Assembly (NCBI GenBank): GCA_963576475.1
Contig: OY754977.1
Coordinates: forward strand, 30,928,172 to 30,992,171
Reading direction: 5' to 3'
Length of the DNA stretch: 64,000 nucleotides
Source: Molanna angustata
Taxonomy: Eukaryota > Arthropoda > Insecta > Trichoptera > Molannidae
Part shown: one piece after another, positions 13,901 to 22,012 of the stretch
Position numbering within the stretch: position 1 is the stretch's first letter
How the letters are laid out: every line of letters begins with the position of its first letter
The notes under the pieces: model-generated
What the model was told of the DNA's origin: nothing
The model's database searches: none
The model's input: only the letters and a program-made list of their open reading frames with translations
Program-made: the position numbers and the translations under genes

Positions 13901-16366
13901 TGGTCCCAGGACCAGGAGTTTTAACAAGAATATAAGAATAGTATAGGGACCCAATATTTCTGATATTTCCCCAATGTTGCCGATGGTCGCATTACATCAA
14001 TAACTTGTGTTAGGTTTGATACAGTGTATATAACATTACTAAACATTACTATTCATAATAACATATATAAGACAATAATGCTATATAACTGCTACATTAC
14101 ACCTATATAAGATAAACATGGTCCCAGGACCAGGAGTTTTAACAAGAATATAAGAATAGTATAGGGACCCAATATTTCTGATATTTCCCCAATGTTGCCG
14201 ATGGTCGCATTACATCAATAACTTGTGTTAGGTTTGATACAGTGTATATAACATTACTAAACATTACTATTCATAATAACATATATAAGACAATAATGCT
14301 ATATAACTGCTACATTACACCTATATAAGATAAACATGGTCCCAGGACCAGGAGTTTTAACAAGAATATAAGAATAGTATAGGGACCCAATATTTCTGAT
14401 ATTTCCCCAATGTTGCCGATGGTCGCATTACATCAATAACTTGTGTTAGGTTTGATACAGTGTATATAACATTACTAAACATTACTATTCATAATAACAT
14501 ATATAAGACAATAATGCTATATAACTGCTACATTACACCTATATAAGATAAACATGGTCCCAGGACCAGGAGTTTTAACAAGAATATAAGAATAGTATAG
14601 GGACCCAATATTTCTGATATTTCCCCAATGTTGCCGATGGTCGCATTACATCAATAACTTGTGTTAGGTTTGATACAGTGTATATAACATTACTAAACAT
14701 TACTATTCATAATAACATATATAAGACAATAATGCTATATAACTGCTACATTACACCTATATAAGATAAACATGGTCCCAGGACCAGGAGTTTTAACAAG
14801 AATATAAGAATAGTATAGGGACCCAATATTTCTGATATTTCCCCAATGTTGCCGATGGTCGCATTACATCAATAACTTTTGACGTTTGTGAAGCTACGTG
14901 AATTTTTGTGACAGTTTTATCAAAAATAATAAAAATATATTTTAATTATTATTTCCAAATTCTATTCCATTTCACAACACAATTTCAAGCACCTTATCGT
15001 GTCTGTATGAGAACCTTCCCTCCTGTAGGCTACCCTGTAGCCAGCCAAGTTATGCCTAGCTGTGCATACAGATGCCCCACAGAGGCAGCAATTATTGTCA
15101 CTGGCTACATTCTACCGTTTTAAGTTACTCGGGTCTGGGAGCGTACCCTGTATTGAGTTTAAATAGAACTTCAGCATCTTAGATGACCATCCATGTATGA
15201 TCTGTTTCCATCCCAGTGCTGGAGGAATACGAAATTCCCCCAAAGACATCCAATCGTTTTGAACTTGCAAGTTCAACGCATGAAGTTCATATTTGTCTTT
15301 TGCATCTTATGCAACAAAGTCTTTTATTAGCTCTTTTTCTGTTTTTTTTTCACCACCCCCAGACTCGAGCAGTTTTTTCTACAATTCGCGATGAATTTAT
15401 TATGGAAATCAACCCTACTTTTCGGATTACTTATTTCTTTTTCTTCTCGAGCAATCTCTACTAGTTTCTAGTTTTTCAGGATGGTGTGTCTAGTGATTAT
15501 TAATTTTTCATAGATAACTGAGATTTTTCAAAATTCATGCCAAAATTATTTTTCTTTCTGAATAGGGTGCTAGTGTTACTACTAGGCTTAGTGAGAGACA
15601 ACCAGGTTTTTAGTTTTCCTGTTACTTTGCCATCGATCATTGATAAAATTTCTTTCTGAAATTCAATACATCATAAATGGCCATGTCAGCTGTGTCGTTA
15701 TATAATTATATATCCATGCTTTTCTTGTTCCCGATATCACCTTACTCAGGATTTTTTTCTATTCATCCACCAACCAATCTTACATGACGTAAACAAATAA
15801 ATTAATTTACGAATTTACGTCATGTCTTAAAATGAATAACAAAAAATATTTGTCATAACTACTGACAGATGTCATAGCTATATTAATTTAAGGTAACTCA
15901 ATTTTTCATTATTGCTTTAATTTTCGCTATGGTTTTACCTATCTAAATAAAGTTATTCACGAAATAAAAGATGAAAATATAGCACAAACATTATAAGAAA
16001 ATTTGTAACTTTTTTTCAAAACAATATAATTTAACAAGCACCCATTAACAAGTTGGTACATTCTGGAGGCTTGTGATATTTATCGTCTCATAGATCTGTA
16101 CTGAAAACCCAATAAAAACTATGTCTCTACTGGGAATTGAAACCGGGACCTTTGGCTGAGCCACAAAAGCTGACAAACATTAACTAGGTGTTTATATTTT
16201 CAGGCATCTTATGAATGCTTTGGATGAGAACAGACGTGTCGCAGCCACAAGAGATGGACATGAAATAAATACGAGCTGCGGTCAAGCACTGATGACTCTC
16301 ATCGATCAGTCTTCCAAAAAATATCCTTTGACCGGAAGACCCATTCAAAAGCAGTCCAATCAGTAG
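1931..16366 (+). CDS. YTHDC2: YTHDC2-like DExH-box RNA helicase, 3' part of gene (seven exons)
   Basis: Exons: 1931-2223, 2837-3027, 4851-4972, 7157-7298, 9047-11388, 12184-12338, 16204-16366 (stop TAG 16364-16366). All introns are GT-AG, and phases join without a break into 1135 residues. Order of parts: helicase motif Ib (TNG near residue 33), DEVH (56-59), SAT (88-90), an ankyrin-like insert (about 203-285), motif [10 protein letters not shown] (about 395) and motif [10 protein letters not shown] (about 442), winged-helix/HA2 and OB regions, a low-complexity Asn/Gln/Ser linker, then a YTH-like domain (about 994-1120). The insert between the two RecA lobes is diagnostic of YTHDC2. In mammals YTHDC2 is a 3'-5' RNA helicase that binds m6A RNA and drives meiotic entry; fly Bgcn is a diverged relative. 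Catalytic motifs are intact here, but the YTH-like part is shortened. The N-terminus, with motif I, lies upstream of the window. Recognition is by remembered family sequence, not a search. Confidence 0.93.
2497..2802. repeat. Minisatellite, about 25-bp unit, in YTHDC2 intron
   Basis: About a dozen degenerate copies of a unit built on ATTTAACATTCAGAGTGACC, filling half of the intron between exons 2223 and 2837. Two copies carry the shared variant CCATTGGGTG, suggesting block duplication. No coding potential is retained. Confidence 0.8.
3257..3885 (+). mobile_element. Possible DNA-transposon 5' terminal fragment
   Basis: Begins with GGGCCGGTATTACAG, which resembles PIF/Harbinger-type termini. 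It is followed by a leader and a short open frame (3667-3885, about 72 codons) of unknown function. No matching inverted end was found downstream. The class assignment is an inference from the terminus only. Confidence 0.3.
3895..4335 (+). pseudogene. Non-LTR reverse transcriptase C-terminal relic
   Basis: Frames interrupted by stops encode the C-terminal end of a LINE reverse transcriptase: [15 protein letters not shown], then a conserved stretch [18 protein letters not shown] at about 4030-4090, then a terminal N-DLP-S-like motif near 4245. The LDAVQKRA and HRR-x-LFYRYYH signatures are common to arthropod LINE C-termini. It lies in a YTHDC2 intron and is 5'-truncated and decayed. Confidence 0.75.
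4434..4497 (+). pseudogene. Decayed duplicate of the YTHDC2 exon at 4851-4972
   Basis: About 60 bp closely matches the middle of the true exon (4888-4947): both read TTGTATTGGACCC, then GATG or AATG, then CAAGCTGA. The copy encodes [13 protein letters not shown] and then meets an in-frame TGA, and its flanks carry no good splice sites. It sits 400 bp upstream of the real exon in the same orientation, so it is a relic of a local exon duplication, not a usable alternative exon. Confidence 0.8.
5284..5414 (+). mobile_element. tRNA-derived SINE, family 1, diverged copy
   Basis: A tRNA-like head (AGCTCATATGGTT as A box, then a B-box-like stretch after GAAAGGTCC) is followed by the family body: GAGACACAGTTTTCAATTG, CTGGATCTGTGAGAC, and the end TGTGGCAACTTGTTATTGAG. 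Other copies lie at 16030, 40885, 46085, 53200 and 55419. Confidence 0.7.
5475..5920. repeat. Dispersed repeat carrying 70-bp monomers
   Basis: Contains two inverted copies of the 70-bp unit of the array at 1-560 (about 5480-5545 and 5575-5640), then a body (5700-5920) that is the reverse complement of 48560-48800 and 55550-55700 (shared CATACAATTTGTA and CTACCTGGAATAT-like segments). Class unknown: no coding capacity or clear termini were seen. Confidence 0.65.
5981..6637 (-). pseudogene. pogo/Tigger-like transposase N-terminal fragment, split by a MITE
   Basis: Read on the minus strand from 6637, the first part is a CENP-B/pogo helix-turn-helix: [37 protein letters not shown], then [16 protein letters not shown]. 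Reading resumes beyond the insertion at 6083-6432 with [17 protein letters not shown], the second helix-turn-helix start, interrupted by one stop. This is the DNA-binding end of a Tc1/mariner-superfamily transposase; no catalytic DDE domain is present. It lies in a YTHDC2 intron and is dead. Confidence 0.85.
6083..6432. mobile_element. GC-rich MITE with about 33-bp terminal inverted repeats
   Basis: The ends are inverted copies: ATGCGACGTCCTACGTAAGC at 6083 pairs with the complement of the sequence ending at 6432, with about 30 of 33 positions matching. The interior is full of GCGA-type words and is far more GC-rich than its surroundings. It interrupts the pogo-like reading frame. Flanks TTA and TGA may be an imperfect 3-bp duplication, which would suit a PIF/Harbinger-type element; this is inference. 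Confidence 0.8.
7740..8530 (-). pseudogene. CR1/Jockey-group LINE 3' part (family A), frameshifted
   Basis: On the minus strand: an RT thumb region ([17 protein letters not shown], then [27 protein letters not shown]), a frame change near 8020, then [10 protein letters not shown] and [18 protein letters not shown]. These are typical C-terminal motifs of CR1/Jockey-group reverse transcriptases. Further copies of the family lie at 12355-12600 and at 19976-21425. 5'-truncated; lies in a YTHDC2 intron. Confidence 0.85.
11553..11725. repeat. Short tandem repeat, about 46-bp unit, four copies
   Basis: Four copies of a unit containing GATGACAGTGTCAATAGCAA followed by AATTTGATG, within the YTHDC2 intron 11389-12183. 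GACAGTGTC is itself a short palindrome repeated in every copy. Confidence 0.85.
11930..12115 (+). pseudogene. RTE-like LINE C-terminal relic
   Basis: Encodes [19 protein letters not shown], then a stretch ending DLKRVTED and EWRK. This matches the usual RTE-type C-terminal pattern (G-R-P-R, then a D-W/EWR block). Short, without termini, in a YTHDC2 intron. Confidence 0.55.
12355..12600 (-). mobile_element. LINE family A 3' end, second copy
   Basis: Matches the 3' end of family A at 19976: an ATT-rich tail, then GAACAGGCAGGTAGCTGG, then diverged positions corresponding to GGTAAACTGTTACAGGCATC. Minus-strand orientation; 5'-truncated. Confidence 0.7.
13021..13154. mobile_element. Nested palindromic MITE inside the composite element
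   Basis: Inverted termini CCATAGATTTTTATTA and TAATAAAAATCTATGG, with pairing continuing inward past ATAATATACTA. Flanked by AATAAA on both sides (13015-13020 and 13155-13160). The same insert sits at the same place in the second composite copy (about 38810-38937). Confidence 0.85.
13187..13397. mobile_element. Second nested MITE (GGATA-type ends)
   Basis: Bounded by GCGCTATCA (13178-13186) and GCGCTGTCA (13398-13406), a near-perfect 9-bp duplication. The ends GATATCCTAGG and CTAGGCTATCCC are inverted relatives. A free-standing relative with a perfect 9-bp duplication is at 17214-17438, which defines the element's limits. Confidence 0.8.
14881..16029. other. Intron sequence without recognised genes
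   Basis: Within the last YTHDC2 intron. A short segment at about 15440-15520 (TCTCGAGCAATCTCTACTA, TGTCTAGTGATT) recurs at about 54150-54235, so part of this is an unnamed dispersed repeat. Nothing else is recognised. Confidence 0.4.
16030..16175 (-). mobile_element. tRNA-derived SINE, family 1
   Basis: In reverse orientation: the end CCCATTAACAAGTTGG, body ATCTGTACTGAAAACCC, then the complement of the B-box (GAATTGAAACCGGGACC) and of the A-box head (GGCTGAGCCAC). It lies about 30 bp upstream of the last YTHDC2 exon, close to its acceptor at 16203. Confidence 0.8.
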
Positions 16367-16424
16367 ACGTTTTATATTCTTTCTTTCCTCTGGTATTAAA
16401 TATTTAGATTTTGTTACATTTAAA

Positions 16425-16640
16425 AGGGCGCAATATTGGCATTAAAAACAAGATATTCCCTACAGTAAGGGGTTTTATTTTTCTTTTGTAATTTTTATTT
16501 GGGTTTAAATTTGAGATTAGAGGAATTTAATTTAGCAATATGGCAACATAATCCAGTTCACTTAACTGACTGACAGTTGTTCAAACAATACTATTGATTG
16601 TACCTTTTAAGTGAAACCTACGCTAGTAATTAATCAATGA
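16425..16640. repeat. Unclassified dispersed repeat
   Basis: Shares CATTAAAAACAAGATATTCC and a later block (AGATTAGAGGAA, ATATGGCAACAT, GACTGACAGT) with 50735-50790 plus 51400-51545, where the same sequence is interrupted. It begins just beyond the YTHDC2 stop and could be part of its 3' UTR; a possible ATTAAA poly-A signal is at 16395-16400. Confidence 0.6.
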
Positions 16641-17213
16641 AGACATCCTCCGGTAGATGGTTCTGGTTTGTTCTTTATTTTTGTTTTAATATTTTGAATA
16701 TAGACATAGTGAGATTCCATTTATAATTTGAAATATTGGCACAACTGTCTAAATAAAAATCCGAAACTTAGGAGATAGATATTACTAATCATAGATTTTA
16801 TAAAAAATGGTGTGTGGATGTCAAGAGACGAAAATATAATATTTGGCTCTCTCTGTCAACCCTGAATTGTTATAGTTGTATTAAAAACACTATTTTACAA
16901 CATCTTCTTGGTTTTATAACCAAATGTTTTCAGTAAGACTACTTTAAGTCTTAATTGTTTTTCAACCTCGATAATGTTATATAAAACTTTGTATAGTGAA
17001 TAATAAGTTGATAAACAAATAATTACCTAAGTATACACTACGTCTAATTCAGTAACTTTTTGAAATAAAATAGAAACGTTCTAAAATTTTAGAATGAAGG
17101 TCAATTGAACTTAATTTTGTTTTAACTGATGTTGTTCTTAAAATTACAATTACAAAATAAGTGCACCGTAGATAATAATTTGAACTCAAATTGTCTATGG
17201 CATGCGTACTGTG

Positions 17214-17438
17214 GGATACCCTAGTTTTCACACCATTTTTTTTAAACATAACCTACAAAAGTTTAGTAAAAATACCAATTTAGTCATTTATTTTAATATT
17301 TTAGTTACTTTTTTTTAATATATAATGCAACTGGCTCACGCCAGTCGCAATTATAACTACAAACAAACCTAACCAACCTATTTTTACCAAAATTTTGTAG
17401 GTTAGGTTTACAAAAATGGTGTGAAGACTAGGTTATCC
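17214..17438. mobile_element. Solo MITE with perfect 9-bp target-site duplication
   Basis: Flanked by CGTACTGTG (17205-17213 and 17439-17447). Inverted termini of about 60 bp: GGATACCCTAGTTTTCACAC at the left, the complement of a matching stretch ending CTAGGTTATCC at the right. The interior contains the sequence around CTGGCTCACGCCAG also found in the nested element at 13187-13397. Confidence 0.9.
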
Positions 17439-17675
17439 CGTACTGTGCGCTGTCGGCCATGTTTAATTATGTCATGTTGCTGTGATGTCACCTAACCTAA
17501 CCTAAAATTTCAACTGATCTGCACTATTTGGTTTTTATTTTCAACAAAATGCAACATATGTAAATGATCAATTTTTATTAATTTCCGTACACAAGTGATG
17601 TTTTCAAGTTAACTAAAATATCTGGGACTGCAGGCTAAGTCTGTAAGTAGATCTCGACCGATAAATGTCGAGATT

Positions 17676-17713
17676 AACTGTCAAAATATCGAATAGTCGA
17701 TATTTTGACAGTT
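17676..17713. other. Perfect 17-bp hairpin with 4-nt loop
   Basis: Arms AACTGTCAAAATATCGA (17676-17692) and its exact complement (17697-17713) around ATAG. A second short dyad (CTCGA / TCGAG) lies just upstream. It is not followed by a T-run and no gene is adjacent, so its role is unknown. Confidence 0.85.
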
Positions 17714-18945
17714 TTGGTAGTCTCTAAGCAGATAACGCGTTGAATCGTTCTCGCCCACTTATTTGACGGCGAGATTGGGTCGACATCGAGGCGAGAGACA
17801 AGATCTAACGCCGCCATGTTGAATTAAATGTCATTTTTTACGCGAACAATGCCGAATTTCATATTTATTTTGAGAATAATTATATAAACGGGTTAAACGA
17901 CGCCGTTAAAGAGATTCTTCAAACCCTTTAAATATTCCGCGGAATTCATTTATTGCTAATTACCGCGTAACAAAAGTTTTATATGGTTATATATTTATTG
18001 GAAATATGCGTCCGTACTTAGATTATAACATTATAATTCTATGCGTCCGTAAATGTTTTCCGTAAGTATAGATTTGAAATAATTTTTCATTTTGAGAAAG
18101 TATTCTTGTAAGCTATTTTATCACATACCTATGTATTTTAACACTTAACAAAAGAAAATTCGGCGTAGTTTTTAGTAAAAAAAATAACACGCTGCTGTCA
18201 TCACACTTGATAAATTGATCGAAATATAATTAAAAATAATTTTTAAAATTACACTCAAAACATTCAATAAACACAAAATAAGTTAGTTTAATCGTATTAT
18301 AACTTGCTTTCGTGCTTTAAAATATGACCATAATATATTTATTTAACAAATTTATGTAAACAAATTTGACATTTATTCAAATCATGAGGAAAATATTGTG
18401 TATTGCCATAAATGATAATTCAAAAATGTACCGCAAGCCAGCCTAACGGCGACAAATACTAATAAGTGCATTTACGAACTCGACAGCGCTTAGTGACTAC
18501 GAATTGTCGTCACGGGCGTAAACATGGCGAGAAGAGCGGCGATACGTTGTCGGATCTCGACTTTTTTACTGACTTGGCCTGCTGCTGTGAAATAACTAAT
18601 ACGGTTCCAATTAGGTGTGAAATAAAACTGGGAATGTTTTTACAGTTGATTATACTAAAATGTGCCTATAGAATAGGGAATTGAACTTGTGTTCCTATTT
18701 CAGCGTTATAGAATATCAACTTCGGACGTAATGAATTTATAAACCAAATTTTCATGTAATATTTATTGTTTTCAATTAACATTTTTACTGTTGATGTATA
18801 AAAAATATTTATGTTTTCAACATCTGGTAATACCAGATTTGAACCAAATATTGAAGTATTGTACTTAGATAATAATACTTGGTGAAATTTTCAATGTGTT
18901 TACAAAATTTTACCAAATATTGTTGTTTAATGAAGATTTCATATA

Positions 18946-19133
18946 CAGGGTGGGCCAAATTTTTTTGCAAATAGCAACACTTGATTTCTCTAAAACCGTT
19001 AGAGGGAAAGGCGCGCAGGTGGCGGGGAATTGTGCGCCGCTTCATGCAATATGGGCGTTGTTTAAGGTCCAAATGCAAAACGGTTTTTGAGAAATCAAGT
19101 GATGCTATTTGCAAAAAATTTTGGCCCACCCTG
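18946..19133. mobile_element. MITE with CAGGGTGGGCC ends and TA duplication
   Basis: Flanked by TA on both sides. Inverted ends of about 45 bp: CAGGGTGGGCCAAATTTTTT at the left pairs with the sequence ending GGCCCACCCTG. A TA target duplication fits the Tc1/mariner group. Non-coding. Confidence 0.88.
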
Positions 19134-19639
19134 TACATAAACTTGCATTAGTATATTTTATTTTTATATTAAATTAATTGGTGAAATACTTTGATTCAAA
19201 AATTGTCAAAGTGTAAAAAAATGACTGTATTTGAAGCTATATTGGCAAAGTCAACGGGTAACCAGATATATTTTGTAGAGCTTGACTTTGATCTGTGAAA
19301 ATATAGTATGTCCATTGTCCATACACATTATAATAAGAGTGATAAAGTCAATTTAAAAATTAATAATAAGCCATCATTGTGAACATTCATGTTTAGTTTT
19401 TTCAAAACTATCAATAATGGACATACAATATTATCTCCAGTTACCAAAAGTGTGCTTTATTTCAAATAGAAATGCAAAATTTCCATTTTGCATTTTAAAT
19501 TTTTAATTTTTTTTTTGTTATATCAACTTTATCCTAGAAACTGCAAAATTAATTTTACAGTGATAATTCCTATTTATTTAAGCTGGCTACATTAGTACAA
19601 TGAAAATAGCTGAAACAAATAACAACATTGTTCAAAAAT

Positions 19640-19715
19640 AAATTAATTCAATAGAATAATAAATGGATAATTTATATACTGCTTATTTTGTTGTGTTCAC
19701 CTCAAAGGCGCTTAT
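19640..19715 (-). mobile_element. CR1/L2-like LINE 3' tail
   Basis: In reverse orientation it matches the tail at 30930-31010: GCGCCTTTGAGGTGAACACA, then AAATTATCCATTTATTATT. Only the 3' end is present. Confidence 0.6.
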
Positions 19716-19975
19716 TAAGGATGTATTATTTGTATTCTTTCATTGTTTGATCTGAGAAACCATTTTGTATTTGAAATACTTTTGAAATGGGAAAGTTTTG
19801 ACCCATTTCAATTTTTCACATCTGCCGGTTTTCCATCGAATTTGGGCGTTTTTTTTCTCAGAATTTTCTTTGATATCTATTATATTTTTGTTTTCTTTGC
19901 AAGATCGTTTTTTTTTATTTTGCATGCAAAATAAAAAAGTTATTTGTTATAAAAACATTCATTATTATTATTATT

Positions 19976-21425
19976 ATTAGTTAACAGGCAGGCAGCTATT
20001 GCTGATGGGCCTGTATCATGTGCTTATTTTTGTAATGTGCATCCAATCTGTTTTTAAATTGATTGAGTGTTCCAGCACTCACAACCTTATCCAGTAAACT
20101 ATTGCAGGCATCCACCACCCTGTTGGTCAGGAAGTGTTTCCTTGGATTCAGGGAAAAGGATGTTTTATTCAGCTTTAAGTGATGGCCCCTCAGTTGTGGA
20201 TTGTGATTCAACGTAAAAAAGTTATCCATAACACTACAGCACGTGATAATAGCCATATAAGATTTTGTATGTCTCGATCATATCCCCACAGTTCCGGCGT
20301 TCCTGCAGAGTTGAGATTTTTAAAATTGGCAGCTTTTCTGAGTATTCCAGACAGGGCCGGATAAACGTGTTTTTGCGCCCGTAGCAATATTTATTTATTT
20401 ATTTAATTGACTCAAATGAGTCAATTTTGTTTTGTTTGACAACACATGATATAATGCCCAAAAATATGTCTATACTAGACTCGTAAATTATATTGACACG
20501 TGTCGTGTTGACACTTGACACCAGACAGAAGAGAGAAAGAAACAATAATACATGAATGATTGAAAGAGATAGGTTAGTTTTGTTCCTAAACAGTGTCGGC
20601 GACTGACACTAAGAAAATATGTAAGCAGGAAAAAAAATCATTGAAATTATCTTAGCATATGAATGCAACGTTTTTTACCTTTTACAAAATGACCGTGTTA
20701 TAGGTAGGTTGATATCATGTTTCGCATATTTTAAATGACTTATGTTGTAAGGTCCATCAACAAGCAAAAGGGTTCTTAGTGGAATAATATTATTAAAGTC
20801 ACTATGGTGTATAGTATCTGAAAATTCCTTCAAATATTCTGTTACAATCTCGTATAGAGATTAACTTGAGCCGCCCAGGCGATTTTAGTTACAGGGGGCG
20901 CTGGCTTCATTATGTAGATAATTTAACACTAAAAGCAAGTAAATTATTACAATGAATATTTTTGTGTGAGGGTGTGTAGGTGTATGTTTATCACAATGTT
21001 TACGAATAACATGCTTATAATAGGAGGGCAAAATATTAGCACTAAGCGGGATTTTTTACATACACACCATCACGCCGAGCCTCTTTCCGCGTACGCAAAG
21101 AGAACCGAACGCCATACCTGAGGATTTTCGATTTATATAATTAACATTTTAGGATTTTAAGCGTCCTTTTTAAGATAACCGCCCTGACTTCTTGTTCCTG
21201 ATTGTTCTATGATTTATCCGGCCCTGATTCCAGACCACCCATTTCCAATTGGCAGTTTTGTTGCTCGTCTTTGCACTTTCTCAAGCAGTGTAATGTCCTT
21301 GATAAAGTAAGGATTCCATATTTGAAACCCATACTCTAGGATCGGCCTCACATAAGTTTTGTATATATCTAGGAAAACTTGTACACTTAGGTGGTGAAAT
21401 GATTTTTTGATAAGATAAAGAGTCA
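19976..21425 (-). pseudogene. LINE family A relic, split by a hAT-type insertion
   Basis: Two pieces of one LINE copy: 19976-20351 (C-terminal reading [36 protein letters not shown]) and 21227-21425 ([28 protein letters not shown]). Removing the insertion at 20352-21226 plus one 8-bp duplicate restores continuity with the copy at 7740-8530. The 3' end carries an ATT repeat tail. Confidence 0.85.
20352..21226. mobile_element. Non-autonomous hAT-type element with 8-bp duplication
   Basis: Flanked by ATTCCAGA (20344-20351 and 21227-21234). Termini CAGGGCCGGATAAA and TTTATCCGGCCCTG are perfect inverted repeats. An 8-bp duplication and a CAGGG start are hallmarks of hAT. The 875-bp interior has no recognisable transposase. 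Confidence 0.93.
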
Positions 21426-21774
21426 TGTATTATATTATGATTGTGAATGGTACCTACATAATTTTATTGCATTGTTTCTTTATAAATATTATGTAAGTTG
21501 TACACTGTTTAGTACCTATTATGAAATTTATTTATTTACTTTGTGTAGGAATCAGTGTCATTGTGATAATAGAACTTCAGCTATATTTCATGTCAAATTT
21601 AACTTATGTACCCTTGATGATTTTGTCAATCAATAAAAGCCTTTATAGTATTAATCTATAAACCTTGATATTGATATCTCAATCAATGAATCTTGACATA
21701 CAGTATTGGAAATAATTAAGGCTAGGGATATTTTTACGACTCAACCATAGATAAATTCTTATCATTCTTTCCAT

Positions 21775-22012
21775 ACCCATAGAAAACGCAGATAAATCAA
21801 GTTATAAAAATATTTACCTTTAGTTATACTTTGTTATTATAGTAGATCTCGATGAAAAAATGATTTATAAAATTAAGTAAATGTAATAAGATGCCAATAT
21901 TATTTATTTTTTTTTCAAGTTGGTTTCCATGATGCATTTATGACCATTGAAAAAAATGACAAAGGTAAATATTTTTGTAACTTGATTTATCTGCGCTTTC
22001 TATGGTTATAAA
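21775..22012. mobile_element. Palindromic MITE, about 45-bp inverted ends
   Basis: CATAGAAAACGCAGATAAAT, then CAAGTTATAAAAATATTTACC, at about 21779-21820, pairs with the complement of 21963-22006. Target-site duplication not clear. Confidence 0.75.

Larger units (their letters stand above)
12709..14880. repeat. 218-bp tandem array, six copies, one holding a MITE insertion
   Basis: Near-identical units starting AACTTGTGTTAGG at 12709, 13784, 14002, 14220, 14438 and 14656, ending near 14880. The first copy is split by the element at 12836-13689. Copies two to six contain CCCAGGACCAGGAG where the first has CCCAGGAG, a 6-bp difference shared by all later copies. The array lies in the last YTHDC2 intron. 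Confidence 0.95.

Noticed and set aside
14908..15464. Two short open frames in the last YTHDC2 intron
   Set aside because: No family resemblance, and composition like surrounding non-coding DNA.
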